DNA of 27,878 nucleotides from DATBIO01 sp036556965 (GTDB lineage: Bacteria; Acidobacteriota; Vicinamibacteria; Fen-336), in contig DATBIO010000240.1 of the NCBI GenBank assembly GCA_036556965.1, positions 1-27,878 of the forward strand, written 5' to 3'. Position 1 is the first letter of the stretch. Each line of letters begins with the position of its first letter. A model generated the notes under the pieces. That model saw only the letters and a list, made by a program, of their open reading frames with translations, ran no database searches and had not been told where the DNA came from. The position numbers and the translations under genes were made by a program. This document shows positions 15,682-22,766 of the stretch, in pieces.

Positions 15682-16886
15682 CCCTCGCCCGCCACCTGCG
15701 CCTCGCCCTCCGCGCCATGCGGCGCTACCGCCTGCGCAGCGCCTTCGTGATGCTGGGGACCTTCCTGGGCGTGGCCGCCCTCGCCGTCGTCCTCTCCGTC
15801 GGCGCCGCCGCGGAGCGCCGGATCCTGGAGACGGTGCGGCAGATCTTCGGCGCCTCCTCCATGGTCGTCTACGCTGGCGGCGGCATGTTCCGGGGCGGCC
15901 CCCGCGGCCCCTCCGCCCGGCTGACCCTCGACGACCTGGCCGCCCTGGCGCAGGACGTCCCCGGCATCGAGGCCTGGGACCCCATGCAGGCCCTGCCCTC
16001 CGAGGTGCGCCACGGCGACCGCACGGTGTCCGCGCGCGTCCTCGGCCACTCCGAGCGCTACGAGCGGGTCTGGGGGCGCGCGGCCGTGCAGGGCGAGCAC
16101 TTCGACGCCGCCGCCGTGGCCGGGTCGGCCCGCGTCGCCCTCATCGGGCGCACGGTCGCGCGCGCCCTCTTCGGGCAGGAGGACCCGCTGGGGGCCGAAG
16201 TGCTGGTGGGGCCCGTGGCCTGCCGCGTGGTCGGCGTCCTCGAGCCCTTCGGCACGGACGCCCACGGCATCGACCGCGACAACGAGGTCGTGGTGCCCAT
16301 CTCCACCGCCATGCGGCGCCTGATGAACGTGGACACCATCCGCGCGGCCAAGCTGCTGGTGGCGGAGGGGACGCGGGTGGAGGACGCGGCGGGCGCCGCC
16401 ACTCGCCTCCTCCGCGAGCGGCATGCGCTGGGGGCCGGGCAGCCCGACGACTTCACCGTGGTGACCGCGGTGGAGGTCCGCAAGAGGGTGGACGGCGTGC
16501 GGCGGGTGCTCTTCGTGTTCCTGCCCCTGGTAGCGGGCATCACCCTCCTGGCGGGCGGGGTGTTGGCGGCCAGCCTCATGCTCGCCTCCGTCAACGAGCG
16601 CGTGGCCGAGATCGGGCTCCGCGGCGCGCTGGGAGCGCGGCCGCAGGACATCCGCGGCCAGTTCCTGGCGGAAACGGCGGTCACCACGCTGGCGGGCGGC
16701 CTGGGCGGCCTGGCCGCGGCCGCCGTGATCTCCCGCCTCGCGGCCGGCCGCATGGGCCTCGACGGCGGCCTGTCCCTCACCGCCGTCGTCCTCGGCCTGG
16801 CCCTGGCCGCGGGCATCGGGCTCCTGGCCGGAATCCTGCCCGCGCGCCGCGCGGCGCGGCTGCCGCCGGCCGACGCCTTGCGGTGA
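15678..16886 (+). CDS. MacB-type ABC transporter permease, first copy
   Basis: 402 residues. Type VII ABC topology: an N-terminal helix (LRSAFVMLGTFLGVAALAVVLSV), a large periplasmic MacB_PCD-like domain (about residues 45-270), then three helices (LFVFLPLVAGITLLAGGVL; TTLAGGLGGLAAAAVIS; LTAVVLGLALAAGIGLLAG), ending in the coupling-region PARRAARLPPADALR. The cytoplasmic loop NERVAEIGLRGALGARPQDI is the conserved FtsX signature. ATGA overlap with the ATPase gene and GTGA overlap with the second permease. Confidence 0.92.
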   Translation: MTLARHLRLALRAMRRYRLRSAFVMLGTFLGVAALAVVLSVGAAAERRILETVRQIFGASSMVVYAGGGMFRGGPRGPSARLTLDDLAALAQDVPGIEAWDPMQALPSEVRHGDRTVSARVLGHSERYERVWGRAAVQGEHFDAAAVAGSARVALIGRTVARALFGQEDPLGAEVLVGPVACRVVGVLEPFGTDAHGIDRDNEVVVPISTAMRRLMNVDTIRAAKLLVAEGTRVEDAAGAATRLLRERHALGAGQPDDFTVVTAVEVRKRVDGVRRVLFVFLPLVAGITLLAGGVLAASLMLASVNERVAEIGLRGALGARPQDIRGQFLAETAVTTLAGGLGGLAAAAVISRLAAGRMGLDGGLSLTAVVLGLALAAGIGLLAGILPARRAARLPPADALR

Positions 16887-18103
16887 GGCTCTGGCGGGCG
16901 CTCCGCCTCTCCCGGCGCGCGCTCGCCGCCCACCGGCTGCGCGCGTCCCTGGCCGTGGCCAGCGTGGCCGTGGGCGTGGCCGCCCTCGTGCTCACGCGGG
17001 CCGTCGGCCAGGGCGCGCAGGAGGCCGTGGCGCGCACCATCGAGGCCATGGGCGCCGACCTCGTCGTGGTGAAGCCGGCGCCGGTCAGGCGGCTGGCCGC
17101 GCGCACGCAGGTGCGCGGCCTGGCCACCACCCTGAGCCCGGACGACGGCGCGGCCATCGCGGCGCTGCCTTCCGTGCTGCGCGCCGCCCCCGCCGCGGAG
17201 CGCGCGCTGCGCGTCAAGGCCGGCACGCGCGCGGCGCCGGCGAGCGTGCTCGGCACGACGCCGGCCTTCGAGGAGGTGCGCAACCTGCGCCTGCGCAGCG
17301 GGCGCTTCTTCGACGCGGAGGAGGAGGGAGCGGCGCGCCGGGTGGCGGTGCTGGGCGCGCGCGTGGCGGACGCCCTGTTCCCGGGCGAGGACGCCACCGG
17401 CCGGAGCCTGCGCGTCCGCGGCGTCCCCTTCGAGGTGGTGGGCGTGCTGGAGGCCAGGGGGGTCATGGCCGACGGCTCCGACGAGGACGGCCAGGTCATC
17501 ATCCCGCTGCGGACGGCCCTGCGCCGCGTCTTCAACACGAGCTGGCTGACCCTGGTCTTCGTGCGCGCCGCCGACCAGGGCGCGAGGGAACGGGCGGCCG
17601 CGGAGATCGCGGCGCTCCTGCGCGAACGGCACGGGCTGGCCGCGCGCGCGCGCCCCGACGACTTCGCCGTGCAGGGGGAGGACCGGATGCTGGCCGGCCA
17701 GAGGGACGCCGCCGCCTCGTTGACCCTGCTCACCAGCGGCCTGGGGGCGCTGGCCCTCCTCGTGGGAGGGGCGGGCATCCTGGCCCTCATGCTCCTCTCG
17801 GTGAAGGAGCGCACGCCCGAGATCGGCCTGCGCATGGCGGTGGGCGCGCGGCCGCGCGACGTGCTCGCGCAGTTCCTGCTGGAGGCGGCGGCGCTGGCCG
17901 TCGGGGGCTGGGCCGCCGGACTGGCCCTCGCCGGCCTGGGTGCAGTGGCGGTGAGAGTGCTCACGGCGTGGCCGCTGGCCGTGCCCCGGGGCGCGCTGGC
18001 GGCCTCGCTGGCCATGGCCGCGGGCACGGGCCTCGTCTTCGGCGCCCTGCCCGCGCGCGCGGCGGCCCGCCTCCCGCCCGTCCAGGCCCTGGGGCGCGCC
18101 TGA
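16883..18103 (+). CDS. MacB-type ABC transporter permease, second copy
   Basis: 406 residues from GTG 16883. Same architecture as its neighbour: N-terminal helix (LRASLAVASVAVGVAALVLTRAV), periplasmic domain, then three C-terminal helices with KERTPEIGLRMAVGARPRDV between the first two and PARAAARLPPVQALGRA at the end. The two permeases are clearly related but diverged, which suggests a heterodimeric transporter (two unlike permeases with one ATPase pair) rather than the MacB homodimer. The stop shares a base with the response regulator start (TGATG). Confidence 0.92.
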   Translation: MRLWRALRLSRRALAAHRLRASLAVASVAVGVAALVLTRAVGQGAQEAVARTIEAMGADLVVVKPAPVRRLAARTQVRGLATTLSPDDGAAIAALPSVLRAAPAAERALRVKAGTRAAPASVLGTTPAFEEVRNLRLRSGRFFDAEEEGAARRVAVLGARVADALFPGEDATGRSLRVRGVPFEVVGVLEARGVMADGSDEDGQVIIPLRTALRRVFNTSWLTLVFVRAADQGARERAAAEIAALLRERHGLAARARPDDFAVQGEDRMLAGQRDAAASLTLLTSGLGALALLVGGAGILALMLLSVKERTPEIGLRMAVGARPRDVLAQFLLEAAALAVGGWAAGLALAGLGAVAVRVLTAWPLAVPRGALAASLAMAAGTGLVFGALPARAAARLPPVQALGRA

Positions 18104-18837
18104 TGGGCCATGATTCGGGGACCATGCCGGCCCTCTCCGCCGCGGGGACGCGCGTGCTCCTCATCGACGACGACGAGGCGCTGGGCGCGCTCCTCACCGA
18201 GTTCCTCGGACAGTTCGGCTTCCGCGTGCGGGCGGTGGCCCGCCCCGAGGAGGGCCTGCGCCTCCTCGCCGCCGAGCCGCCCGACATCCTCGTCCTGGAC
18301 GTGATGCTCCCGGGCATGGACGGCTTCACCGTGTGCCGCCGCGTGCGGCAGCGGAGCGCCGTGCCCATCGTCATGCTCACCGCCCGCGGGTCGGTCACGG
18401 ACCGCGTGGTGGGCCTCGAGCTGGGGGCGGACGACTACCTGCCCAAGCCGTTCGAGCCGCGCGAGCTGGTGGCGCGCATGCAGGCCGTGCTGCGCCGCGG
18501 CCACGCCGCCCTCCCCGGTCCCGAGGACTGCGTGCGCGTGGGCCCGCTGGAGATCAGCTGGTCCGCGCGCTCCGTGCGCGTCGCCGGGCGGTCCCTCTCC
18601 CTCACCACGGCGGAGTTCGCGCTCCTCGGCCTCCTCGTGAAGAACCGCGGCCGCGTCCTGAGCCGGGACCGCATCCTGGACGAAGCGCGCGGCGCGGAGG
18701 CGGAGGCCTTCGACCGCTCCATCGACGTGCTGGTGAGCCGTCTGCGCCAGAAGCTCGGCGACGACGCCCGCCGTCCCGTCTTCATCAGGACCGTGCGCGG
18801 AGCCGGCTACGCCTTCATCGGGGGGGACGGTGGCTGA
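18103..18837 (+). CDS. OmpR/PhoB-type response regulator
   Basis: 244 residues. The receiver domain shows the acidic pair IDDDE, the phosphorylation site Asp66 (VLDVMLPGMDG), the conserved threonine in VMLTARG and the lysine in LPKPFEP. The C-terminal winged-helix domain (about residues 145-240) contains LTTAEFALLGLLVKN and RTVRGAGYAF, typical of OmpR-family DNA binding. The ATG at 18103 overlaps the previous stop; MPALSAAG at 18124 is an alternative. It is paired with the sensor kinase, whose start overlaps it by 8 bases, and probably controls this export operon. Confidence 0.95.
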   Translation: MGHDSGTMPALSAAGTRVLLIDDDEALGALLTEFLGQFGFRVRAVARPEEGLRLLAAEPPDILVLDVMLPGMDGFTVCRRVRQRSAVPIVMLTARGSVTDRVVGLELGADDYLPKPFEPRELVARMQAVLRRGHAALPGPEDCVRVGPLEISWSARSVRVAGRSLSLTTAEFALLGLLVKNRGRVLSRDRILDEARGAEAEAFDRSIDVLVSRLRQKLGDDARRPVFIRTVRGAGYAFIGGDGG

Positions 18838-20125
18838 AGGCCGGCCGGCCCTGGGCGTCCACGGGTCGGTCTTCGCGAAGCTGGTGGCCATCATGCTGGT
18901 GATGGCGGCCAGCCTCCTGGCCATGGTGTCCTGCTTCTTCTTCCTGATCGTCCATCCGCGCCTGGGCGCCGCCGTGGACCGGCTCTTCCTCGACCACACG
19001 CGGACCCTCGCCGCCGCCGCCCCCGACCGCGCGGCAGCCCAGAAGCTCGCAGCCCGCCTCGGCCTGCACGTCCGCTACGAGGGCCCCCGGGGCGCGTGGT
19101 CCACCGCCCCCGGCCTCCCCGCCATCGAGGAAGTGCGTCGGCGGGACGCGCGCAGCCTCGCCCGCCCCGCCTGGGGCCGCGGCCAGTACCTGGTGGAGGC
19201 GGGCGACGGGGGCACCTACCTGTTCGCCTGGGACTTCCTGGGCGAGATGAAGATGGCCCACGACCGGCTGCTCCTGCTCCTCCTCGTCCTCATGGCCGGC
19301 GTCGTCTTCACCGCGCACGCCGTGCTCCGGCGGGCCCTGCACCCCCTGCGCGCGCTGCACGGCGGCGTGGCGCGCCTCAGCGAGGGAGACCTCGAGGTGG
19401 CGGTGGACGTGCGGACGCGGGACGAGTTCGGGCTGCTCACGGACGCCTTCAACCAGATGGCCCGCCGCGTGCGCGACATGGTGCGGTCGCGCGACCAGCT
19501 CCTCCTCGACGTCAGCCACGAGCTGCGCTCGCCCCTCACGCGCATGAAGGTGGCCCTCGCCCTGCTCCCCCCCGGCGAGAAGGCGGAGCAGATGGGGAAG
19601 GACGTGGCGGAGATGGAGGCCATGATCGCCTCCCTGCTGGAGCGGGAGCGGCTGCGCGACGGCGGGGCGTTGCGGCGTGTGCCCCTTGACCTGGCGCCCC
19701 TCCTGCACGAGACGGCGCGGTCCTTCGGGGACGCGCCCCCCGGGCTCCGCGTGGAGGCCCCGCCCGCGCTGCCCGTCACGGCCGACGCCGAGCAGGTGCG
19801 CGTAGTCCTCCGCAACGTGCTGGACAACGCGCTGAAGTTCTCCCTTCCCGACAGCCGGCCGGTGGAGGTCAGGGCCGCGCGCGACGGACAGGCCGTGGTG
19901 GTGCGCGTCTCCGACGACGGCCCGGGCATCCCGCCCGGGGACCTCGCGCGGCTCTTCGAGCCGTTCTTCCGCGTGGACCGCTCGCGCTCGCGCAGCACCG
20001 GCGGCTACGGCCTGGGCCTCAGCATCTGCAAGCGGATCATGGAGGCGCATGGCGGCGGCATCGCCGCCGTGGGCGGCCCCGGCCGCGGCGCGACCTTCGT
20101 GCTGAGGTTCCCCCTCCAGGGCTGA
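18830..20125 (+). CDS. sensor histidine kinase, CpxA-like architecture
   Basis: 431 residues from GTG 18830. The first membrane helix spans about residues 15-41. A periplasmic domain of about 100 residues follows, then a second helix (146-164) and a HAMP domain (about 165-217). The phosphoacceptor is His230 in DVSHELRSPLTRMK. The ATPase domain carries the N box (VVLRNVLDNALKFS), DDGPGIP and GYGLGLSICKRI. The architecture matches CpxA-like envelope sensors. It is the partner of the adjacent response regulator; its position behind the exporter genes suggests it senses envelope stress or the exported compound. Confidence 0.95.
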   Translation: MAEGRPALGVHGSVFAKLVAIMLVMAASLLAMVSCFFFLIVHPRLGAAVDRLFLDHTRTLAAAAPDRAAAQKLAARLGLHVRYEGPRGAWSTAPGLPAIEEVRRRDARSLARPAWGRGQYLVEAGDGGTYLFAWDFLGEMKMAHDRLLLLLLVLMAGVVFTAHAVLRRALHPLRALHGGVARLSEGDLEVAVDVRTRDEFGLLTDAFNQMARRVRDMVRSRDQLLLDVSHELRSPLTRMKVALALLPPGEKAEQMGKDVAEMEAMIASLLERERLRDGGALRRVPLDLAPLLHETARSFGDAPPGLRVEAPPALPVTADAEQVRVVLRNVLDNALKFSLPDSRPVEVRAARDGQAVVVRVSDDGPGIPPGDLARLFEPFFRVDRSRSRSTGGYGLGLSICKRIMEAHGGGIAAVGGPGRGATFVLRFPLQG

Positions 20126-20165
20126 GCGGACACCGGCCCGACGGTGGTACCTTTCCCGCACCGGC

Positions 20166-20849
20166 ATGATGTCCCTGATCCGGCACCTCCGCGCGCGGCC
20201 CCGGCTGCGCCGGGTCCTCGTCTGGAGCTCGGGCGCCCTCGCCGCCGCCGGCCTCGGCTTCTTCGCCTACATGAAGGCGGTGGAGGGGGCCTGGATCCGC
20301 TACAACGAGTGGGACCGCCGCGAGCGGGGCACGCTGCGCGTCGGCCACCAGGCCCCCGACCTCGAGCTGCCCTTGGTGGACGCGGGCAGCGTCCGCTTCT
20401 CCGAGCTCTGGCGCGAGCGCCCCGTGGTCCTCATCTTCGGGAGCTGCACCTGACCGCCCTTCCGCAAGAAGATCGGCGATCTTCATGACCTCTACGACCG
20501 CTACAAGGACCGCGCGCGCTTCCTCACCGTCTACATCTCGGAGGCGCACGCCGACGACGAGTGGCAGATGGAGTCCAACCGGAAGGAGGACTTCGTCTTC
20601 GACCAGCCGCGCACGCTGGAGCAGAAGCACAAGCTGGCGCGCCTGCTGCCCGACCGCCTGAAGTACCGCATCCCCCTCGCCCTCGACCCCGTGGACGCGC
20701 CCGCGGAGAAGGCCTTCGCCGCCTGGCCGGAGCGGATCTACGTGCTCGGCGTCGGGGGACGCGTGGTGTACAAGGCGGAGCCGGGGCCGTTCGGCTTCAA
20801 GCCCGAGGAGGCGCGCCAGAGCCTCGAGCGCCTGCTCTCCGGGGACTGA
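20166..20849 (+). CDS. iodothyronine deiodinase-like selenoprotein (in-frame TGA read as selenocysteine at residue 96)
   Basis: 227 residues if the TGA at 20451-20453 is decoded as selenocysteine. A membrane helix (VLVWSSGALAAAGLGFFAYM, about residues 17-37) anchors a thioredoxin-fold domain. The active site reads FGSCT-U-PPF, identical in pattern to vertebrate deiodinases (SCTUPPF), with Cys94 two residues before Sec96. The downstream half continues the same frame and the same homology: FLTVYISEAHADDEW (compare YIEEAHASDGW), PERIYVLGVGGRVVYKAEPG and a PEEARQSLERLLS ending. Bacterial relatives are known from selenoproteome surveys; their substrate is unknown and iodothyronines are not implied. 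It lies 40 bases after the sensor kinase, apparently the last gene of the operon. Gene callers would report 20166-20453 and 20568-20849 as separate fragments. Confidence 0.92.
20465..20487 (+). promoter_or_regulatory. bacterial SECIS-like hairpin for selenocysteine insertion
   Basis: A 7-base-pair perfect stem GAAGATC (20468-20474) / GATCTTC (20478-20484) with a GGC loop, extended below an A-A mismatch by two more pairs (20465-20466 with 20486-20487). The loop begins with G and starts 21 bases after the TGA. That fits the known bacterial SECIS pattern: a short loop with G in its first two positions, 16-37 bases from the UGA. It lies inside the coding sequence, as bacterial elements do, and would be bound by SelB. 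Confidence 0.8.
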
Positions 20850-20865
20850 GGACCGGAGAAATGGC

Positions 20866-20887
20866 AAGGGCCCCTCGCGGGGCCCTT
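20866..20887. terminator. bidirectional terminator hairpin between convergent units
   Basis: Perfect inverted repeat AAGGGCCCC (20866-20874), loop TCGC, GGGGCCCTT (20879-20887). It sits 17 bases after the selenoprotein stop and about 29 bases beyond the 3' end of tRNA-Pro(CGG), which is transcribed toward it, so it could end both transcripts. There is no long U tract on either side, only AT pairs at the stem base. Confidence 0.6.
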
Positions 20888-20915
20888 CACCGGCGTCCGG
20901 TCGATCGGATGAAGC

Positions 20916-20993
<78 letters not shown>

Positions 20994-21019
20994 AATCGGA
21001 AGAACCGTCACTCTACCAC

Positions 21020-21037
21020 GCGCGCCCCGGGGCGCGC
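21020..21037 (-). terminator. GC palindrome after surE, possible terminator
   Basis: An 18-base perfect palindrome (GCGCGCCCC then GGGGCGCGC) lies 13 bases past the surE stop and 27 bases upstream of the tRNA-Pro(CGG) gene on the same strand. As RNA it would form a very stable hairpin, though with almost no loop it must open centrally. There is no U tract. Role as terminator or processing barrier is uncertain. Confidence 0.35.
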
Positions 21038-21049
21038 CACGGGCCGCGG

Positions 21050-21814
21050 CTAGGGCTTGTGGCCGTTGGCGAGGACCGCCTCCCAGGCTTTGAGCGTGGC
21101 CAGGGCCTGATGGTGCGTGGTGTCTGTGTGCAGCGGCGTCACCGAGATGAGGCCGCGCTTCACCGCGCTGACGTCGGACACGTCGTCGGTCAGCCAGCGG
21201 TCGGAGCCCTCCTCGATCCAGTAGTACGTCCGGCGGCGGGGATCGAGCCCCTCGAGGATGGTGCCCTCGTGCTCGCGCCGGCCCTGCACCGTGATCACCG
21301 GCCGGCCCGGCGTGCCCGCGGGGACGTTGACGTTGAGCAGCGTGCGCTCGGGCAGCCCGTGGCCCAGCACCAGGCCGGCCAGGCGGGCGGCGAAGGCCGC
21401 CGCCGGGCCGTAGTCCGGGGCCTCTCCCCCGCGCGCGGCCAGCGAGACGGCGATGGCGGGCGCGCCGAAGAAGGTCGCCTCGCGCGCGCCGCCCACGGTG
21501 CCGGAGTAGAAGACGTCCTCGCCGAGGTTGGCCCCGCGGTTCACGCCCGAGACCACGAGGGCCGGACGCTGGGGCAGCAGCTTGACGAAGGCGAGGTTGA
21601 CGCAGTCGGCGGGCGTGCCGTCCACGTGGAAGACCCGCTCGTCCACGCGCTCGGCGCGCAGGGGGTGCTTGAGGGTCAGGGACTGGGCGCAGGCGCTGAC
21701 CTCGCGGTCCGGCGCCACCACCCAGACCTCGCCCAGGGGGACGAGCGCCCCCGCCAGGGCGCGCAGCCCCCCCGCGTTCACGCCGTCATCGTTGGTGACG
21801 AGGATGAGTGCCAT
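21050..21814 (-). CDS. surE: 5'/3'-nucleotidase SurE
   Basis: 254 residues, standard SurE length. It dephosphorylates nucleoside monophosphates, with metal-dependent activity, and is linked to stationary-phase survival. The metal-binding N-terminus is ILVTNDDGVNAGGLRAL. Next come VVAPDREVSACAQSLT, HVDGTPADCVNLA, VVSGVNRGANLGEDVFYSGTVGGA and LLNVNVP, all family signatures. ATG at 21814. No ribosome binding site is visible: the T run and stem of a terminator-like hairpin end six bases upstream. It is flanked on both sides by tRNA-Pro genes on the same strand. Confidence 0.95.
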   Translation of the reverse strand: MALILVTNDDGVNAGGLRALAGALVPLGEVWVVAPDREVSACAQSLTLKHPLRAERVDERVFHVDGTPADCVNLAFVKLLPQRPALVVSGVNRGANLGEDVFYSGTVGGAREATFFGAPAIAVSLAARGGEAPDYGPAAAFAARLAGLVLGHGLPERTLLNVNVPAGTPGRPVITVQGRREHEGTILEGLDPRRRTYYWIEEGSDRWLTDDVSDVSAVKRGLISVTPLHTDTTHHQALATLKAWEAVLANGHKP

Positions 21815-21819
21815 TCGTG

Positions 21820-21854
21820 AAAAGGCCCCAGGCGCGAGACCACCGCCTGGGGCC
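21820..21854 (-). terminator. rho-independent terminator after tRNA-Pro(GGG)
   Basis: Read on the minus strand: an 11-base-pair perfect stem GGCCCCAGGCG (21854-21844), a 9-base loop, CGCCTGGGGCC (21834-21824), then TTTT (21823-21820). It lies 27 bases beyond the tRNA-Pro(GGG) 3' end and immediately before the surE start codon at 21814. It would end the ihfA, merR-type, tRNA transcript. Confidence 0.75.
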
Positions 21855-21880
21855 AGGGATCAGCGGAAGGAAAATGAGGA

Positions 21881-21957
21881 TGGTCGGGATGGCGGGATTT
21901 GAACCCACGACCACCTGCACCCCAAGCAGGTGCGCTACCAGGCTGCGCTACATCCCG
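21881..21957 (-). tRNA. tRNA-Pro (anticodon GGG)
   Basis: A 77-base cloverleaf. Acceptor CGGGATG/CATCCCG has C1-G72, discriminator A and encoded CCA. The anticodon stem CCTGC/GCAGG has loop TTGGGGT (anticodon GGG, reading CCC and CCU), and the T-loop is TTCAAAT. It starts 18 bases after the merR-type gene and is probably cut from that transcript. Confidence 0.97.
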
Positions 21958-21975
21958 TACGCCGGCGACAGACGC

Positions 21976-22377
21976 TCAGGCACGACTTCTATCACCCGTG
22001 TTCAGGAGAGTCAATATCTCGCGGAGCTGCTTCTTGACCTCCTGGAGCGTGAGCTTCAGGTCGGGCGCGCCCTCCTCCACGGGGAGGGGCGTGTTGGCGG
22101 CGGCGGAGTTGGGCGTGGTCACCCGTCCCGCCTGCTCGGCCTCCAGCCGCTTCTTCGCCCCCGCGATGGTGAACCCCTCCTCGTAGAGGAGCTGCTTGAT
22201 CCGGAGCACGGTCTCGATGTCGCGCCGCCGGTAGATGCGCTGGCCCGAGCTGTTCTTGGCCGGCGCCAGCGCCGGGAACTCCGACTCCCAGTAGCGCAGC
22301 ACGTAGGGCTGCGTGTCGGTGATCTCGCAGACCTCCCCGATCTTGAAGAAGAGCTTGTTGGGGATGGCCTTGTCCAT
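21976..22377 (-). CDS. MerR-family transcriptional regulator
   Basis: 133 residues. The N-terminal winged helix-turn-helix (about residues 10-80) reads FKIGEVCEITDTQPYVLRYW, then GQRIYRRRDIETVLRIKQLLYEEGFTIAGAKKRL. A C-terminal coiled-coil stretch (LKLTLQEVKKQLREILTLL) probably dimerises. No effector-binding domain or metal-binding cysteines are present. This short type commonly accompanies ihfA, and its target is unknown. It follows ihfA by 16 bases and precedes tRNA-Pro(GGG). Confidence 0.9.
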   Translation of the reverse strand: MDKAIPNKLFFKIGEVCEITDTQPYVLRYWESEFPALAPAKNSSGQRIYRRRDIETVLRIKQLLYEEGFTIAGAKKRLEAEQAGRVTTPNSAAANTPLPVEEGAPDLKLTLQEVKKQLREILTLLNTGDRSRA

Positions 22378-22393
22378 GGCGGGGCGCCCGCGC

Positions 22394-22666
22394 CTACTCG
22401 CTGGCCGCGAACAGCTTGGACGGCCGGAAGACGACCGACCGCCGGGGCTGGATCACCATCTCCTCCCCCGTCTGCGGGTTCCGCCCCCGGCGCTCCCGCT
22501 TCTGGCGGATCACGAAGCTCCCGAACCCGGTGATCTGGACCTTCTCCCCGTCCCCGAGGCGGTTCTTGATGGAATCGAAGATGATCTCGACCAGCCGCGC
22601 GGCCTCCCGGTTGGAGATGCCGCCGTGGCGCTCGTAAACGATGCGCGCGATATCGGCCTTGGTCAT
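22394..22666 (-). CDS. ihfA: integration host factor alpha-type DNA-bending protein
   Basis: 90 residues. MTKADIARIVYERHGGISNREAARLVE is followed by the beta-arm region VQITGFGSFVIRQKRERRGRNPQTGEEMVIQPRRSVVFRPSKLF, with the conserved proline (RNPQTGE) that intercalates DNA. The IHF-alpha class is favoured over HU by the loss of HU-type residues and by the link with a MerR-type gene. First gene behind a strong promoter at 22701-22729. Confidence 0.88.
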   Translation of the reverse strand: MTKADIARIVYERHGGISNREAARLVEIIFDSIKNRLGDGEKVQITGFGSFVIRQKRERRGRNPQTGEEMVIQPRRSVVFRPSKLFAASE

Positions 22667-22700
22667 GGGCGCGTCATCCCAAACAGGAAAAAGCGCTTGT

Positions 22701-22729
22701 TTTATAGCTACTTAGCCGACGAATTTCAA
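22701..22729 (-). promoter_or_regulatory. sigma70-type promoter of ihfA
   Basis: On the minus strand: TTGAAA (22729-22724), a 17-base spacer and TATAAA (22706-22701), a near-consensus promoter in one of the few AT-rich spots of the window. The predicted transcript start near 22694 gives a leader of about 28 bases. A palindrome AAGCGCTT and an AAACA/TGTTT inverted repeat overlap the start region and could be an operator. Confidence 0.75.
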
Positions 22730-22766
22730 GGATTCTATGAGTGTCGCCCATGGCTGTCAAGCGGTT

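Noticed and set aside
20451..20453. TGA as a sequencing error or pseudogene stop
   Set aside because: The stop falls exactly at the catalytic Sec position, is followed by a SECIS-like hairpin, and both sides keep intact frame and homology.
20568..20849. A separate small gene starting at ATG 20568
   Set aside because: It is in frame with 20166-20453 and is the C-terminal half of the deiodinase-like protein. The sequence between 20454 and 20567 also codes for conserved deiodinase residues, so it is one gene with a recoded TGA.
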